This document shows, one piece after another, positions 33,603 through 42,018 of a stretch of 64,000 nucleotides of DNA. The notes under the pieces were generated by a model. The model saw only the letters and a program-made list of their open reading frames with translations. It searched no databases and was not told the DNA's origin. The position numbers and the translations under genes were made by a program. Location: the NCBI GenBank assembly GCA_036258055.1, contig DATAEK010000254.1, forward strand, positions 1 to 64,000, written 5' to 3'. This stretch comes from DATAEK01 sp036258055. GTDB lineage: Bacteria; Acidobacteriota; Vicinamibacteria; Vicinamibacterales; 2-12-FULL-66-21. The first letter of the stretch is position 1, and each line of letters opens with the position of its first letter.

Positions 33603-34700
33603 TCAGCGAATCGGTTGGCCAGCCTGCGGACGAAGCGCCACCCAATCCACACCCAGCCAGGAGGCAATCGTTGCCGCGACCTGGTTGGTGTGCACTGCGG
33701 GCCGATCACGCCATTCCCCGCGCGCGGACATCGAGGGAGAGACGAAGGCCATCCACACGTTCTGGGCTCCTTCGACACGGGCTCCGTGGTTGCGCCAGTC
33801 CTTCGCCCTGTGGCCACGGCCGTGATCGGTCGTGATCAGGAGATGCGTCCGATCCTTGTAATCGGGCTGTGACTGAATCCACGTCCACAACTGCTGGAGA
33901 AAACCGTCCGTTCGCGCGTAGGCCTCGAGGACGCGATCGTACCGGCCGTCGTGCGCCCAGTCATCGGTCTCGTCGAACGCGATGTACAGCAGTCGGGCTC
34001 TCGCGGTCTTGAGATGCGCCATCGCCAGCAGGAATGTGAACGCGTCGTGCCGAACCCCGTCCCAGGGAGTGGGTGTGAGCAGCTGCATGCGGCTCAGCAT
34101 CTGCGTTTCGGGATCCGGCGCGTCGACCGGTACCGGTCCTGCGTTCACGGTGATGTTTCCCGGCGTGTGCGTCGCGATCGCGTCGAAGACGTTCCATGAC
34201 GTGAAGACGGCCGCTTGCGGCGGCGTCAACCCAAGCTTCGTACGCAGTTCCTCGAAGACGGTCGGGTACGGATTCCGGATCGGATCGTTGTTCTTGATCA
34301 CGTCGTCGTGCGCTTCACCCAGCAGGATTTCGGAGTAGCCCGGATACGAGACGCGATGCCTGTTCGTGAGCGTCGCCGCGCTGCCTGCGGCCACGTTGCC
34401 GGCAATCGAGCCGTGCTCGGCCATCAGCGTCCGCCAGAAAAACGGCATCAGCTTCTCGCGGCGCGCCACGGGCGTGTCTGCCCAGAACCGCCGATAGACC
34501 GGCTGTTCCTCGATCTTCTGATTCGATCGGAGCGTGGACTGCAGGATGTCGCGATCGAGGCCGGCGAAGATTTCTTCGGTCCGTGCGCCGTCGAGCGTGA
34601 TCAGGATGACGGCGTCCCCCGTCGACGAGGCGCGCTGGTCGCGCGTGGCACCGGCAATGATGAGGATCAAGCCCAGGCAGGCGATCAGCGTTGGTTTCAT
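33603..34700 (-). CDS. Alkaline-phosphatase superfamily phosphoesterase
   Basis: Protein of 365 residues with an N-terminal signal (LIACLGLILIIAGATR). The metal-site motif VILITLDGARTEEIFAG gives the first Asp and a Thr/Ser-type nucleophile region, and a distal LLITTDHGRGHRAKDWRNHG supplies the remaining Asp/His ligands, as in type I phosphodiesterase/nucleotide pyrophosphatase and sulfatase-like enzymes. It is exported and would hydrolyse phosphate or sulfate esters; the substrate is not evident. First gene of the leftward run and divergent from the creatininase-like gene. Confidence 0.82.
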   Translation of the reverse strand: MKPTLIACLGLILIIAGATRDQRASSTGDAVILITLDGARTEEIFAGLDRDILQSTLRSNQKIEEQPVYRRFWADTPVARREKLMPFFWRTLMAEHGSIAGNVAAGSAATLTNRHRVSYPGYSEILLGEAHDDVIKNNDPIRNPYPTVFEELRTKLGLTPPQAAVFTSWNVFDAIATHTPGNITVNAGPVPVDAPDPETQMLSRMQLLTPTPWDGVRHDAFTFLLAMAHLKTARARLLYIAFDETDDWAHDGRYDRVLEAYARTDGFLQQLWTWIQSQPDYKDRTHLLITTDHGRGHRAKDWRNHGARVEGAQNVWMAFVSPSMSARGEWRDRPAVHTNQVAATIASWLGVDWVALRPQAGQPIR

Positions 34701-34879
34701 GTGGCGCAAGTCTACCGCTGCATGAAGCCGGACGTTCTGTTGGCATTTGCCGTGCAATTTAGGAAGGGCGGCCCCGGCTTTCCGGTCGCCGCCGCCGGCG
34801 CGTCACCCGGGACGTGCCGAACCTGGGGTCGTACTGGGGCGATCGCATTTCGTCGATACGAGTCTTCTAGCGTCGCACC

Positions 34880-34909
34880 TTGAACCTTTCCCTCGACGTC
34901 CATTACAGT
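34880..34909 (+). promoter_or_regulatory. Possible sigma-70-type promoter
   Basis: TTGAAC and TACAGT are separated by 18 bases, 58 bases before the creatininase-like start codon. Only part of each hexamer matches consensus. The divergent region 34701-34966 contains no gene. Confidence 0.35.
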
Positions 34910-34966
34910 CCGCACCGGGCGTTCGCGTGACAGGACTGCGAACGCGATGCCACGGGAGGATCTGTC

Positions 34967-35860
34967 ATGCATCGTCTGCTCGCCATGGTTCTCATGCTTG
35001 GAATGTCAGCGACGGCCGGCGTCGCACAGACCCCGTCAAAGGCGGCGGCCAAAACCCCGGCGCGCGCGGCCGCGAAGGAGCCGCTCGTCGAGTTCGAGAT
35101 GATGACCTGGCAGGAGGTCAAAGCGGCCCTCGAGGCCGGGAAGACGACGGCGCTCCTCTACACCGGCGGCACCGAGCAGCGTGGACCGCAGAACGTCAAC
35201 GGCGGCCACAATCTGATGGCGCGCGACACGGTCAGGGCCATCGCCCTGAAGCTCGGGAACGCGATCGCGCTGCCGGTGCTGGCGTACACACCAAACAACG
35301 CCAGCGCCACTCTGCCCGGTACGCTCGGCCTGACCAACGAGATTCTTGCCGCCGTGCTCGAGCGGATCTCGGAACAGGCCATCGTCACCGGCTTCAAGAA
35401 CGTGATTCTGATGGGCGATCACGGCGGCGGTCAGCCCGACGTCTACCGCGACGTCGCGAAGAAGCTCGAGGAGAAGTACGCGCCCCAGGGGATTCACATC
35501 TTCTACTGCGACGAGGTCTATTCGAAGGCCCAGGATGACTTCAACAAATATCTCGAAGGGAAGGGCTTTCCCCGAAGCGGCCACGCCGCGATCCCGGACA
35601 CGTCAGAGATGATCTACCTCGGCGGCGACAAGGGCTGGGTGCGCAAGGAGCTGCTCAAGACGGCCGTGGGCGATCCCGTCCCGCCGCCGGGGGAACGGGG
35701 CCGCGGGCGTGGGCAGGCCGATCCGAACGCGCCACCGCGCGTGAACAACGGCATCACCGGTGACGCCCGCCCGTCAACGGCCGCGCTCGGCAAGATGGCC
35801 TTCGACATGAAGGTCGAGTACGCCGTGAAGCAGATCCGACAGTTCCTTGGGCAGACTTAG
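34967..35860 (+). CDS. Secreted creatininase-family protein
   Basis: Protein of 297 residues with a signal peptide (LLAMVLMLGMSATAGVAQ). The creatininase fold is recognisable: YTGGTEQRGPQNVNGGHNLMARD, LGLTNEILAAVLERI, and VILMGDHGGGQPDVYRDVA. In canonical creatininases the metal site is EQHGxHLPxxTD; here it reads EQRG...GGHN, so one His is replaced and a shifted His appears. This variant is likely a different amidohydrolase. A low-complexity Gly/Arg linker lies near residues 240-262. It is exported, unlike cytosolic creatininase. Confidence 0.85.
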   Translation: MHRLLAMVLMLGMSATAGVAQTPSKAAAKTPARAAAKEPLVEFEMMTWQEVKAALEAGKTTALLYTGGTEQRGPQNVNGGHNLMARDTVRAIALKLGNAIALPVLAYTPNNASATLPGTLGLTNEILAAVLERISEQAIVTGFKNVILMGDHGGGQPDVYRDVAKKLEEKYAPQGIHIFYCDEVYSKAQDDFNKYLEGKGFPRSGHAAIPDTSEMIYLGGDKGWVRKELLKTAVGDPVPPPGERGRGRGQADPNAPPRVNNGITGDARPSTAALGKMAFDMKVEYAVKQIRQFLGQT

Positions 35861-35977
35861 CCGTAGGTACTCGGACGCTCGGGGCTCGTCGGGGCGGCAG
35901 GAAGTAAAGACGAGCTTTGTTGAAAAAGCAGGCTGTCTCCTCAAACCAGCGGCGCGAGTGTAAGCGAGCGCTGGCAG

Positions 35978-36001
35978 GTCGTGGGGGTGGGGCCCCACGA
36001 C
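35978..36001. other. Intergenic GC-rich hairpin
   Basis: GTCGTGGGG, a six-base loop GTGGGG, and CCCCACGAC form a perfect 9-bp stem. It is placed between the creatininase-like gene and the DUF1592-type gene, without a T-run. It could end transcription or be a structured RNA element. The rest of 35861-36123 shows nothing else. Confidence 0.45.
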
Positions 36002-36123
36002 AGGCTGAATAATGCTGGCCTTTCTGGGCTCAAAACCCGGTTGCGCGGCCACCGGACGGGCCGGCCGCCCACATCAATCGGCTATACTACGCGGGGAGTT
36101 TTGTCGCGATTCGAAGGCCGCGA

Positions 36124-38634
36124 ATGAGCAGATCCGGGCTGGCCGTTGTCGGGAGCCTGTTTCTCGGGTTGAGCGTCGTCGCCGACGCCCAGCTGGGTGC
36201 CCGCCCGGAACCGTCGGCCCTCACGCGATCCGCGCGCGTCGACCGCGCCGCCCGGCCGCTTTCGCCGGCCCACACGCCAGCGCCGACGATTCCGGTTGCC
36301 GCGCAACGTGCGCTCATCGGCGAGTACTGCCTCACCTGTCACGACGAAGATCACAAGAAAGGCGAGCTCTCCCTCGAGCAATTCGATCCTGCCAAAGCTG
36401 ATCGGAACGCGGACGTCGCCGAGAAGATGATCCGGAAGTTGCGGGCGGGGATGATGCCCCCGTCAGGCGCCGACCGGCCAGACGCCGCGACGCTCGCCGC
36501 CTTCACGACATCGCTCGAGACCCTGATCGATCAGGCCGCGGCCGCCCATCCGAATCCGGGGCGGCGGACCTTTCAGCGGTTGAATCGCGCCGAGTACGGC
36601 CGCTCGATTCACGAGCTGCTCGGCATCGACGTCGATGTGACCGCCTACCTGCCGGCGGACACCATCAGCCACAACTTCGACAACATCGCCGACGTCCAGT
36701 CGTTCTCACCGACGCTTCTCGAAGGCTACCTGCACGCTGCCAGCAAGATCAGCCGCGAGGCGATTGGGGATCCCGAGGCCAGCCCCGGATCGACGACCTA
36801 CAAAGTGGCGAGGACCGCGTCGCAGCTCGCGCACGTCGACGGCGCGCCGTTCGGGACACGGGGGGGACTCTCGGTCATCCACACGTTCCCGGCTGATGGC
36901 GACTACGTCTTCAAAATGATGCTGCACTCGATTCCGACCGGGCAGCTTTACGGAAGCACGGTTCGAGGCGAGCAGCTCGAAGTGTCGATCAGCGGACAGC
37001 GCGTGGCGCTCCTCGACATCAACCCGCGCATGAGCGAATCGGATCCGAACGGGATGACCCTGCAGACGCCGCCGATCACGGTCAAGGCGGGTCCGCAGCG
37101 GGTTTCTGCCGCGTTCATTCAGCGGGGTGAGGGGCCGGTCGACGACCTCCTCGCTCCGATCGAGCACACGCTCGCGGATACACAGATCGGGAGCGCCATC
37201 GGCGTGACGACCGTTCCGCACCTGCGCGACCTCGCCGTGATCGGCCCGCAGAAAGTCACCGGCGTGTCCGAAACTGTGAGCCGCCGCCGTGTGTTCACGT
37301 GCCGCCCCGTCTCGCAGGAGGAAGAGACACCCTGCGCGACGAAAATCGTTTCGAACCTCGCGCGTCAGGCCTACCGTCGTCCGCTGACGCCGGAGGATCT
37401 CAAGGGTCTGATGACGTTCTATGACGAGGGCAGGAAGGGCGGCGACTTCGAGAGCGGCATCCGCACGGCGCTGCAGGCCGTCCTGGCCAGCCCGCATTTC
37501 ATCTTCAGGCTCGAGGAGCTTCCCGCCGGGACGAAGCCGGGACAGAACTACCGCGTCGGCGATCTCGATCTCGCATCGCGGCTGTCGTTCTTCCTGTGGG
37601 CGGGTCCACCCGACGACGAGCTCGTTTCGGCCGCGGCGCGCGGGCTCCTCAAGGGAGCGGGATTCGACACACAGGTCCGGCGGATGCTCGCTGACCCGCG
37701 GGCTGCGTCGCTGGCCACCCGCTTCGGGAGTCAGTGGCTCCGCCTTCAGGATCTCGAGAAGATTCATCCCGATCCGCTGCAGTACCCCCAGTACGACTAC
37801 ACGCTCGGTGAGGCGATGCAGCGCGAGACCGAGCTTTTCTTCGAGAATCTCGTCCGCGAAGATCGCAGCGTTCTCGATCTGCTGACGGCCGACTACACGT
37901 TCGTGAACGAGCGTCTGGCGCGGCACTACGGGATCCCTGGCATCGCCGGTACAACCTTTCAGCGCGTGACGCTCGCAGACGAGAACCGCCGCGGGTTGCT
38001 CGGCCAGGGCAGCATCCTGACCATGACCTCGGTCGCCGATCGCACGTCACCCGTGCTGCGCGGCAAGTGGGTGATGGAGGTGCTCCTCGGTTCACCGCCG
38101 CCACCGCCGCCGCCGAACGTACCGGATCTCGCGGCAACGAAAGCGAACACGGGGGCACGGCTGCTCTCGGTGCGGGAGCGCATGGAACAGCACCGCGCGG
38201 ACCCGGCGTGCCGATCGTGCCATCGCGTCATCGATCCGCTCGGCCTCGCGCTCGAGAATTTCGACGTCACCGGAGCGTGGCGCATCAAGGATCACGGATC
38301 GCCGGTCGATCCGTCCGGCGAGCTCTACGACGGCTCGTCGGTGAACGGTCCGATCCAGCTCAGACAGGCATTGCTCAAGCGGCAGGAAGTGGTGCTGCGC
38401 ACGTTCACCGAGAACCTGATGGCGTATGCGCTGGGGCGACGCGTCGAAGCCTACGACATGCCGACGGTTCGCGCCGTCGTACGCGATGCCGGCCTGACCG
38501 ACAACCGTTTCTCGGCGTACGTGCTCGGCATCGTGCGGAGTCCCGCCTTCCAGATGAGCAGGGCGGAGGATCGACTCACGACGGACGCCGAGGCGTCCGG
38601 GTCGCACGGCGGCGGCAAGGATTCGAGGAGGTAG
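36124..38634 (+). CDS. DUF1592/DUF1588/DUF1585-domain c-type cytochrome (planctomycete-type)
   Basis: Protein of 836 residues. Signal-like start (VVGSLFLGLSVVADAQ), then a single heme motif CLTCHDEDHKKGELSLE near residue 70 (PSCyt-like). The order of the following blocks fits DUF1587 (FQRLNRAEYGRSIHELLGIDV), DUF1595, DUF1592 (DLASRLSFFLWAGPPDDEL), DUF1588 (GLLGQGSILTMTSVADRTSPVLRGKWVMEVLLG) and DUF1585 (ENLMAYALGRRVEAYD). A further RADPACRSCHRVIDPLG adds a second CxxCH. These proteins are exported and pair with DUF1552 proteins; function unresolved, probably a heme-linked outer redox process. The pair is common in Acidobacteria and Planctomycetes. Confidence 0.9.
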   Translation: MSRSGLAVVGSLFLGLSVVADAQLGARPEPSALTRSARVDRAARPLSPAHTPAPTIPVAAQRALIGEYCLTCHDEDHKKGELSLEQFDPAKADRNADVAEKMIRKLRAGMMPPSGADRPDAATLAAFTTSLETLIDQAAAAHPNPGRRTFQRLNRAEYGRSIHELLGIDVDVTAYLPADTISHNFDNIADVQSFSPTLLEGYLHAASKISREAIGDPEASPGSTTYKVARTASQLAHVDGAPFGTRGGLSVIHTFPADGDYVFKMMLHSIPTGQLYGSTVRGEQLEVSISGQRVALLDINPRMSESDPNGMTLQTPPITVKAGPQRVSAAFIQRGEGPVDDLLAPIEHTLADTQIGSAIGVTTVPHLRDLAVIGPQKVTGVSETVSRRRVFTCRPVSQEEETPCATKIVSNLARQAYRRPLTPEDLKGLMTFYDEGRKGGDFESGIRTALQAVLASPHFIFRLEELPAGTKPGQNYRVGDLDLASRLSFFLWAGPPDDELVSAAARGLLKGAGFDTQVRRMLADPRAASLATRFGSQWLRLQDLEKIHPDPLQYPQYDYTLGEAMQRETELFFENLVREDRSVLDLLTADYTFVNERLARHYGIPGIAGTTFQRVTLADENRRGLLGQGSILTMTSVADRTSPVLRGKWVMEVLLGSPPPPPPPNVPDLAATKANTGARLLSVRERMEQHRADPACRSCHRVIDPLGLALENFDVTGAWRIKDHGSPVDPSGELYDGSSVNGPIQLRQALLKRQEVVLRTFTENLMAYALGRRVEAYDMPTVRAVVRDAGLTDNRFSAYVLGIVRSPAFQMSRAEDRLTTDAEASGSHGGGKDSRR

Positions 38635-38639
38635 CGGCG

Positions 38640-40061
38640 ATGTTCCTCACGAAGAAGCACATCTCTCGACGGACGGTGCTCCGCGGGATGGGCGCGACGA
38701 TCGCGCTGCCGTTCCTCGACGCCATGGTGCCCGCGCGCACGCTGTTTGCGAAGAGCGCCGGCGCAGGGACGCGTCTGTCGTGCATCGAGATGGTGCATGG
38801 CGCGGCTGGCAGCACAGTGTACGGTCTCGCGAAGAACATGTGGTCGCCGGCCGCCGTCGGCCGCAGCTTCGATCTGTCGCCCAGCAGCCTCAGCCCGCTG
38901 GAGCCCTTCCGCGACTACGTGACGATTGTCAGCAACACCGACGTCCGTAACGCCGAAGCGTTCGCCCCGAAAGAAATCGGCGGCGATCACTTTCGGTCGA
39001 GCGCGGTCTTCCTGACCCAGATGCACCCGAAGCAGACCGAAGGATCCGACGTTCAGGTTGGGGTCTCGCTCGATCAGGTCTACGCGCAACGGTTCGGTCA
39101 GGACACCGCGATTCCATCGATGCAACTCTGCATCGAGAACGTCGATCAGTCGGGTGGCTGCGCGTACGGCTATGCGTGCGTCTACACCGACACGATCAGC
39201 TGGGCGGGTCCGAAGGAGCCGCTCCCGATGGTGCGGGATCCTCGCGCCGCCTTCGACCAGTTGTTCGGCGTCGGCGCCACGCCGGAACAGCGCGCCGCCA
39301 ACCGCCGCACCAACCAGAGCATCCTCGATTGGGTGTCGTCCGAGGTATCGCGAATGCGCCGGGATCTCGGCCCGACCGACCGCGGCCGTCTCAACGAGTA
39401 TCTCGACGACGTGCGCGAGATCGAGCGGCGGATTCAGAAGATCGAGGCCCACAACGCGAGCGGGGCGCCTCGGGATCTGCCGGGCGCGCCGATTGGCGTG
39501 CCGGATTCGTTCGAAGAGCACGTGCGCCTGATGTACGACCTGCAGGTGCTCGCCTTCGCGGGTGACGTCACGCGGGTCTTCTCGTTCAAGCTCGGTCGCG
39601 ACGGCTCGGCGCGCGTCTACCCGGAGAGCGGCGTCCCGCTGCCATTCCACCCGGCGTCACACCACGGCGAGCGTGAGGATCGCATCGCCCAGTTCGCGCA
39701 GATCAACAAGCACCACGTCAGCCTCGTGCCGTACTTCCTGGACAAGCTGAAGAGGACCCAGGATGGCGACGGGACGCTCCTCGACAAGACGCTGATCATC
39801 TACGGGTCCCCGATGGGGAACTCGAACGTGCACAATCACAAGCGGTGTCCGCTGTTCCTCGCGGGCCGCGCCAACGGCCACCTGAAGGGAAACCTGCACC
39901 TCAAGGCCCCGGAAGGCACGCCGATGGCCAACGTCTGGTTGACGATCCTGCACGACCTCGGCCTCGACGATCTTCAGACTTTCGGCGACAGCACGGGCAC
40001 GTTCGATCTGACGACGGTGCCCACGACCCTGACCGACGCGCAGGCGAGTCAGAAAGGCTAA
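38640..40061 (+). CDS. DUF1552 family Tat-exported protein
   Basis: Protein of 473 residues beginning with a twin-arginine signal (HISRRTVLRGMGATIALPFLDAM). DUF1552 proteins resemble the sulfatase/phosphatase-like DUF1501 fold; conserved pieces include NTDVRNAEAF, GDHFRSSAVFLTQMHPKQ and the C-terminal LIIYGSPMGNSNVHNHKRCPLFLAG. It follows the DUF1592-type cytochrome by five bases, the standard pairing, and is presumed to be the export partner of that cytochrome. ATG 38640 is chosen because it starts at the Tat signal; the longer frame is a shadow of the upstream gene. Confidence 0.9.
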   Translation: MFLTKKHISRRTVLRGMGATIALPFLDAMVPARTLFAKSAGAGTRLSCIEMVHGAAGSTVYGLAKNMWSPAAVGRSFDLSPSSLSPLEPFRDYVTIVSNTDVRNAEAFAPKEIGGDHFRSSAVFLTQMHPKQTEGSDVQVGVSLDQVYAQRFGQDTAIPSMQLCIENVDQSGGCAYGYACVYTDTISWAGPKEPLPMVRDPRAAFDQLFGVGATPEQRAANRRTNQSILDWVSSEVSRMRRDLGPTDRGRLNEYLDDVREIERRIQKIEAHNASGAPRDLPGAPIGVPDSFEEHVRLMYDLQVLAFAGDVTRVFSFKLGRDGSARVYPESGVPLPFHPASHHGEREDRIAQFAQINKHHVSLVPYFLDKLKRTQDGDGTLLDKTLIIYGSPMGNSNVHNHKRCPLFLAGRANGHLKGNLHLKAPEGTPMANVWLTILHDLGLDDLQTFGDSTGTFDLTTVPTTLTDAQASQKG

Positions 40062-40064
40062 CCG

Positions 40065-41891
40065 ATGCAGCGCACGTGGCCCGGATGCCTTGCCGGTCTC
40101 GGCCTCGCCGTCTGCCTGTCGGTCTGGCTGCAGGCGTCCTCGAGTGACTCGCGCGTAGCGGATGCAGCTATGGGCGGAGACGCCTCGACCGTCAAATCGC
40201 TGCTGAAGCAGGGCGCCGACGTCAACGCTGCGCAAGGCGACGGGATGACCGCCCTGCATTGGGCCGCGCGTCAGGGGGACGTCGATCTGACGAGCATGCT
40301 CGTGTACGCAGGGGCAAACGTCAGGGCCGTCACCCGGCTTGGCGGCTACACGCCGCTCCTCATGGCGAGCGAGCGCGGCTACGCCAGCGTGATGGACGTG
40401 CTGCTGAAGGCCGGATCGGATCCGAAGATTGCCACCTCGTCCGGTACGACGCCGCTGATGCTCGCCGCCGCCTCCGGGCGGGCGGACGCGATAAAACTCC
40501 TCCTCGACAAGGGTGCGGACGTCAACGCCGCTGAGTCGGCGAGAGGCGAGACCGCCCTCATGTTCGCAACGGCTTCGAATCGCGTTGATGCGATGAAGAT
40601 GCTCATCGCCAGCGGCGCGAACGTGAAAGCTGCCACGAAAGTGGTGGACCTGAAGTCGCAGACGAACCCCGAGGAAGAGGCATTTCTCCGCGCGCAGCAG
40701 GGTGGCGGGCAGCGTCAGAGCGCGGCGCCGGCCAGCGGTCGCGGTGGCGCCGCGGACGCTGCGCCAACAGCTGCCCCGCAGGCGGCTGCGCCCGCTGAAG
40801 CCGGCGGCGGACGCGGTCGCGACGGTCGCGCAGGTGGCGGGCAACCTGCCGGCCGAGGTGCGGAGTCCGGCGGCGTCGCCGGGCTGAGCCGGCAGTTCCG
40901 TTTCGCCGAGCTGGTCACCGCGCAGGGCGGACTCACGCCGCTGCTCTTCGCAGCGCGACAGGGATTCACTGAAGCGGCTCAGATTCTTCTCGATGCCGGC
41001 GCCGACGTGAACCAGATCAGCGGTGGCGACAAAACCAGCCCGCTGCTAATGGCGGTCATCAATGGTCACTTCGATCTCGCCCGAACGCTGGTCGACAGGG
41101 GTGCGAATGCGACACGCGCGAGCGACAACGGCGTCACGCCGCTCTACGCGGTGCTGAACGTCGTGTGGGCGCCGAAGGCGCTGTACCCGCAGCCGCAGGC
41201 CTACCTGCAGCAGAAGACCACCTACCTCGATCTGATGAAGGTGCTGCTCGACAAGGGCGTCGACGTCAACGCGCGGTTGACGAAGAAGGTCTGGTACTCC
41301 GGCTACAACTTCGATCTGTCCGGCGTCGACGAGATCGGGGCGACGCCGTTCTGGCGCGCCGCGTACGCGAGCGATGTCGAGGCGATGCGTCTCCTCATCT
41401 CGTACGGGGCGGACCCGAACATCCCGACCGTCAAGCCCGCCGGGCGGCCCCGTACCGGCGACGGCGGCCGCGAGACCGTGGAGGATGTGTCAGGCGTACC
41501 GCCCGTGCCGATCGGCGGTCCCGGTGTAACGCCACTTCAGGCGGCGTCGGGCGTGGGCTACGGCGAAGGCTTCGCCGCGAACTCCCACCGGAACTCGCCC
41601 GCGGGTTTCCTGCCTGCGGTCAAGTACCTCGTCGAGGAGCTGGGCGCTGACGTGAATGCGAGAGATCACGAGGGCAACACCGCGCTGCACCACGCCGCCG
41701 CCAGGGGAGACAACGAGCTGATTCTGTACCTGGTGTCGAAGGGCGCCGATGTCAAGGCTGTGAACCGCGCTGGCGAGACGACCGTCGACATGGCGAATGG
41801 TCCCGTGCAGCGCACGCAGCCGTTCCCCGAAACCATCGCGCTGCTGGAAAAACTGGGGGCAAAGAACAATCATCGGTGCAAGTCGTGCTGA
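40065..41891 (+). CDS. Secreted ankyrin-repeat protein
   Basis: Protein of 608 residues. Signal-type start (CLAGLGLAVCLSVWLQASSS), then about five ankyrin repeats (residues 30-190) such as DGMTALHWAARQGDVDLTSMLV. A low-complexity Ala/Gly/Arg linker covers about 210-280. A second ankyrin block (about 285-600) includes GNTALHHAAARGDNELILYLVSKGADV. It starts three bases after DUF1552, so it belongs to the DUF1592-DUF1552 run and may act as a periplasmic scaffold for it. Confidence 0.9.
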   Translation: MQRTWPGCLAGLGLAVCLSVWLQASSSDSRVADAAMGGDASTVKSLLKQGADVNAAQGDGMTALHWAARQGDVDLTSMLVYAGANVRAVTRLGGYTPLLMASERGYASVMDVLLKAGSDPKIATSSGTTPLMLAAASGRADAIKLLLDKGADVNAAESARGETALMFATASNRVDAMKMLIASGANVKAATKVVDLKSQTNPEEEAFLRAQQGGGQRQSAAPASGRGGAADAAPTAAPQAAAPAEAGGGRGRDGRAGGGQPAGRGAESGGVAGLSRQFRFAELVTAQGGLTPLLFAARQGFTEAAQILLDAGADVNQISGGDKTSPLLMAVINGHFDLARTLVDRGANATRASDNGVTPLYAVLNVVWAPKALYPQPQAYLQQKTTYLDLMKVLLDKGVDVNARLTKKVWYSGYNFDLSGVDEIGATPFWRAAYASDVEAMRLLISYGADPNIPTVKPAGRPRTGDGGRETVEDVSGVPPVPIGGPGVTPLQAASGVGYGEGFAANSHRNSPAGFLPAVKYLVEELGADVNARDHEGNTALHHAAARGDNELILYLVSKGADVKAVNRAGETTVDMANGPVQRTQPFPETIALLEKLGAKNNHRCKSC

Positions 41892-42018
41892 GGCAATCCG
41901 GCTCTTTCCTGACACACTCCGTCTGACCGACGATCGTTTTCTGCGCCAGTCGCCAACACGGCGAGGGTCTGGCGGCGATCCGTTGCAGCGCCGCGGCGGG
42001 AAGGTGATGTACTGAGTA

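Noticed and set aside
34701..34966. Possible small RNA or riboswitch in the divergent region
   Set aside because: No strong paired structure or known aptamer sequence was recognised by eye.
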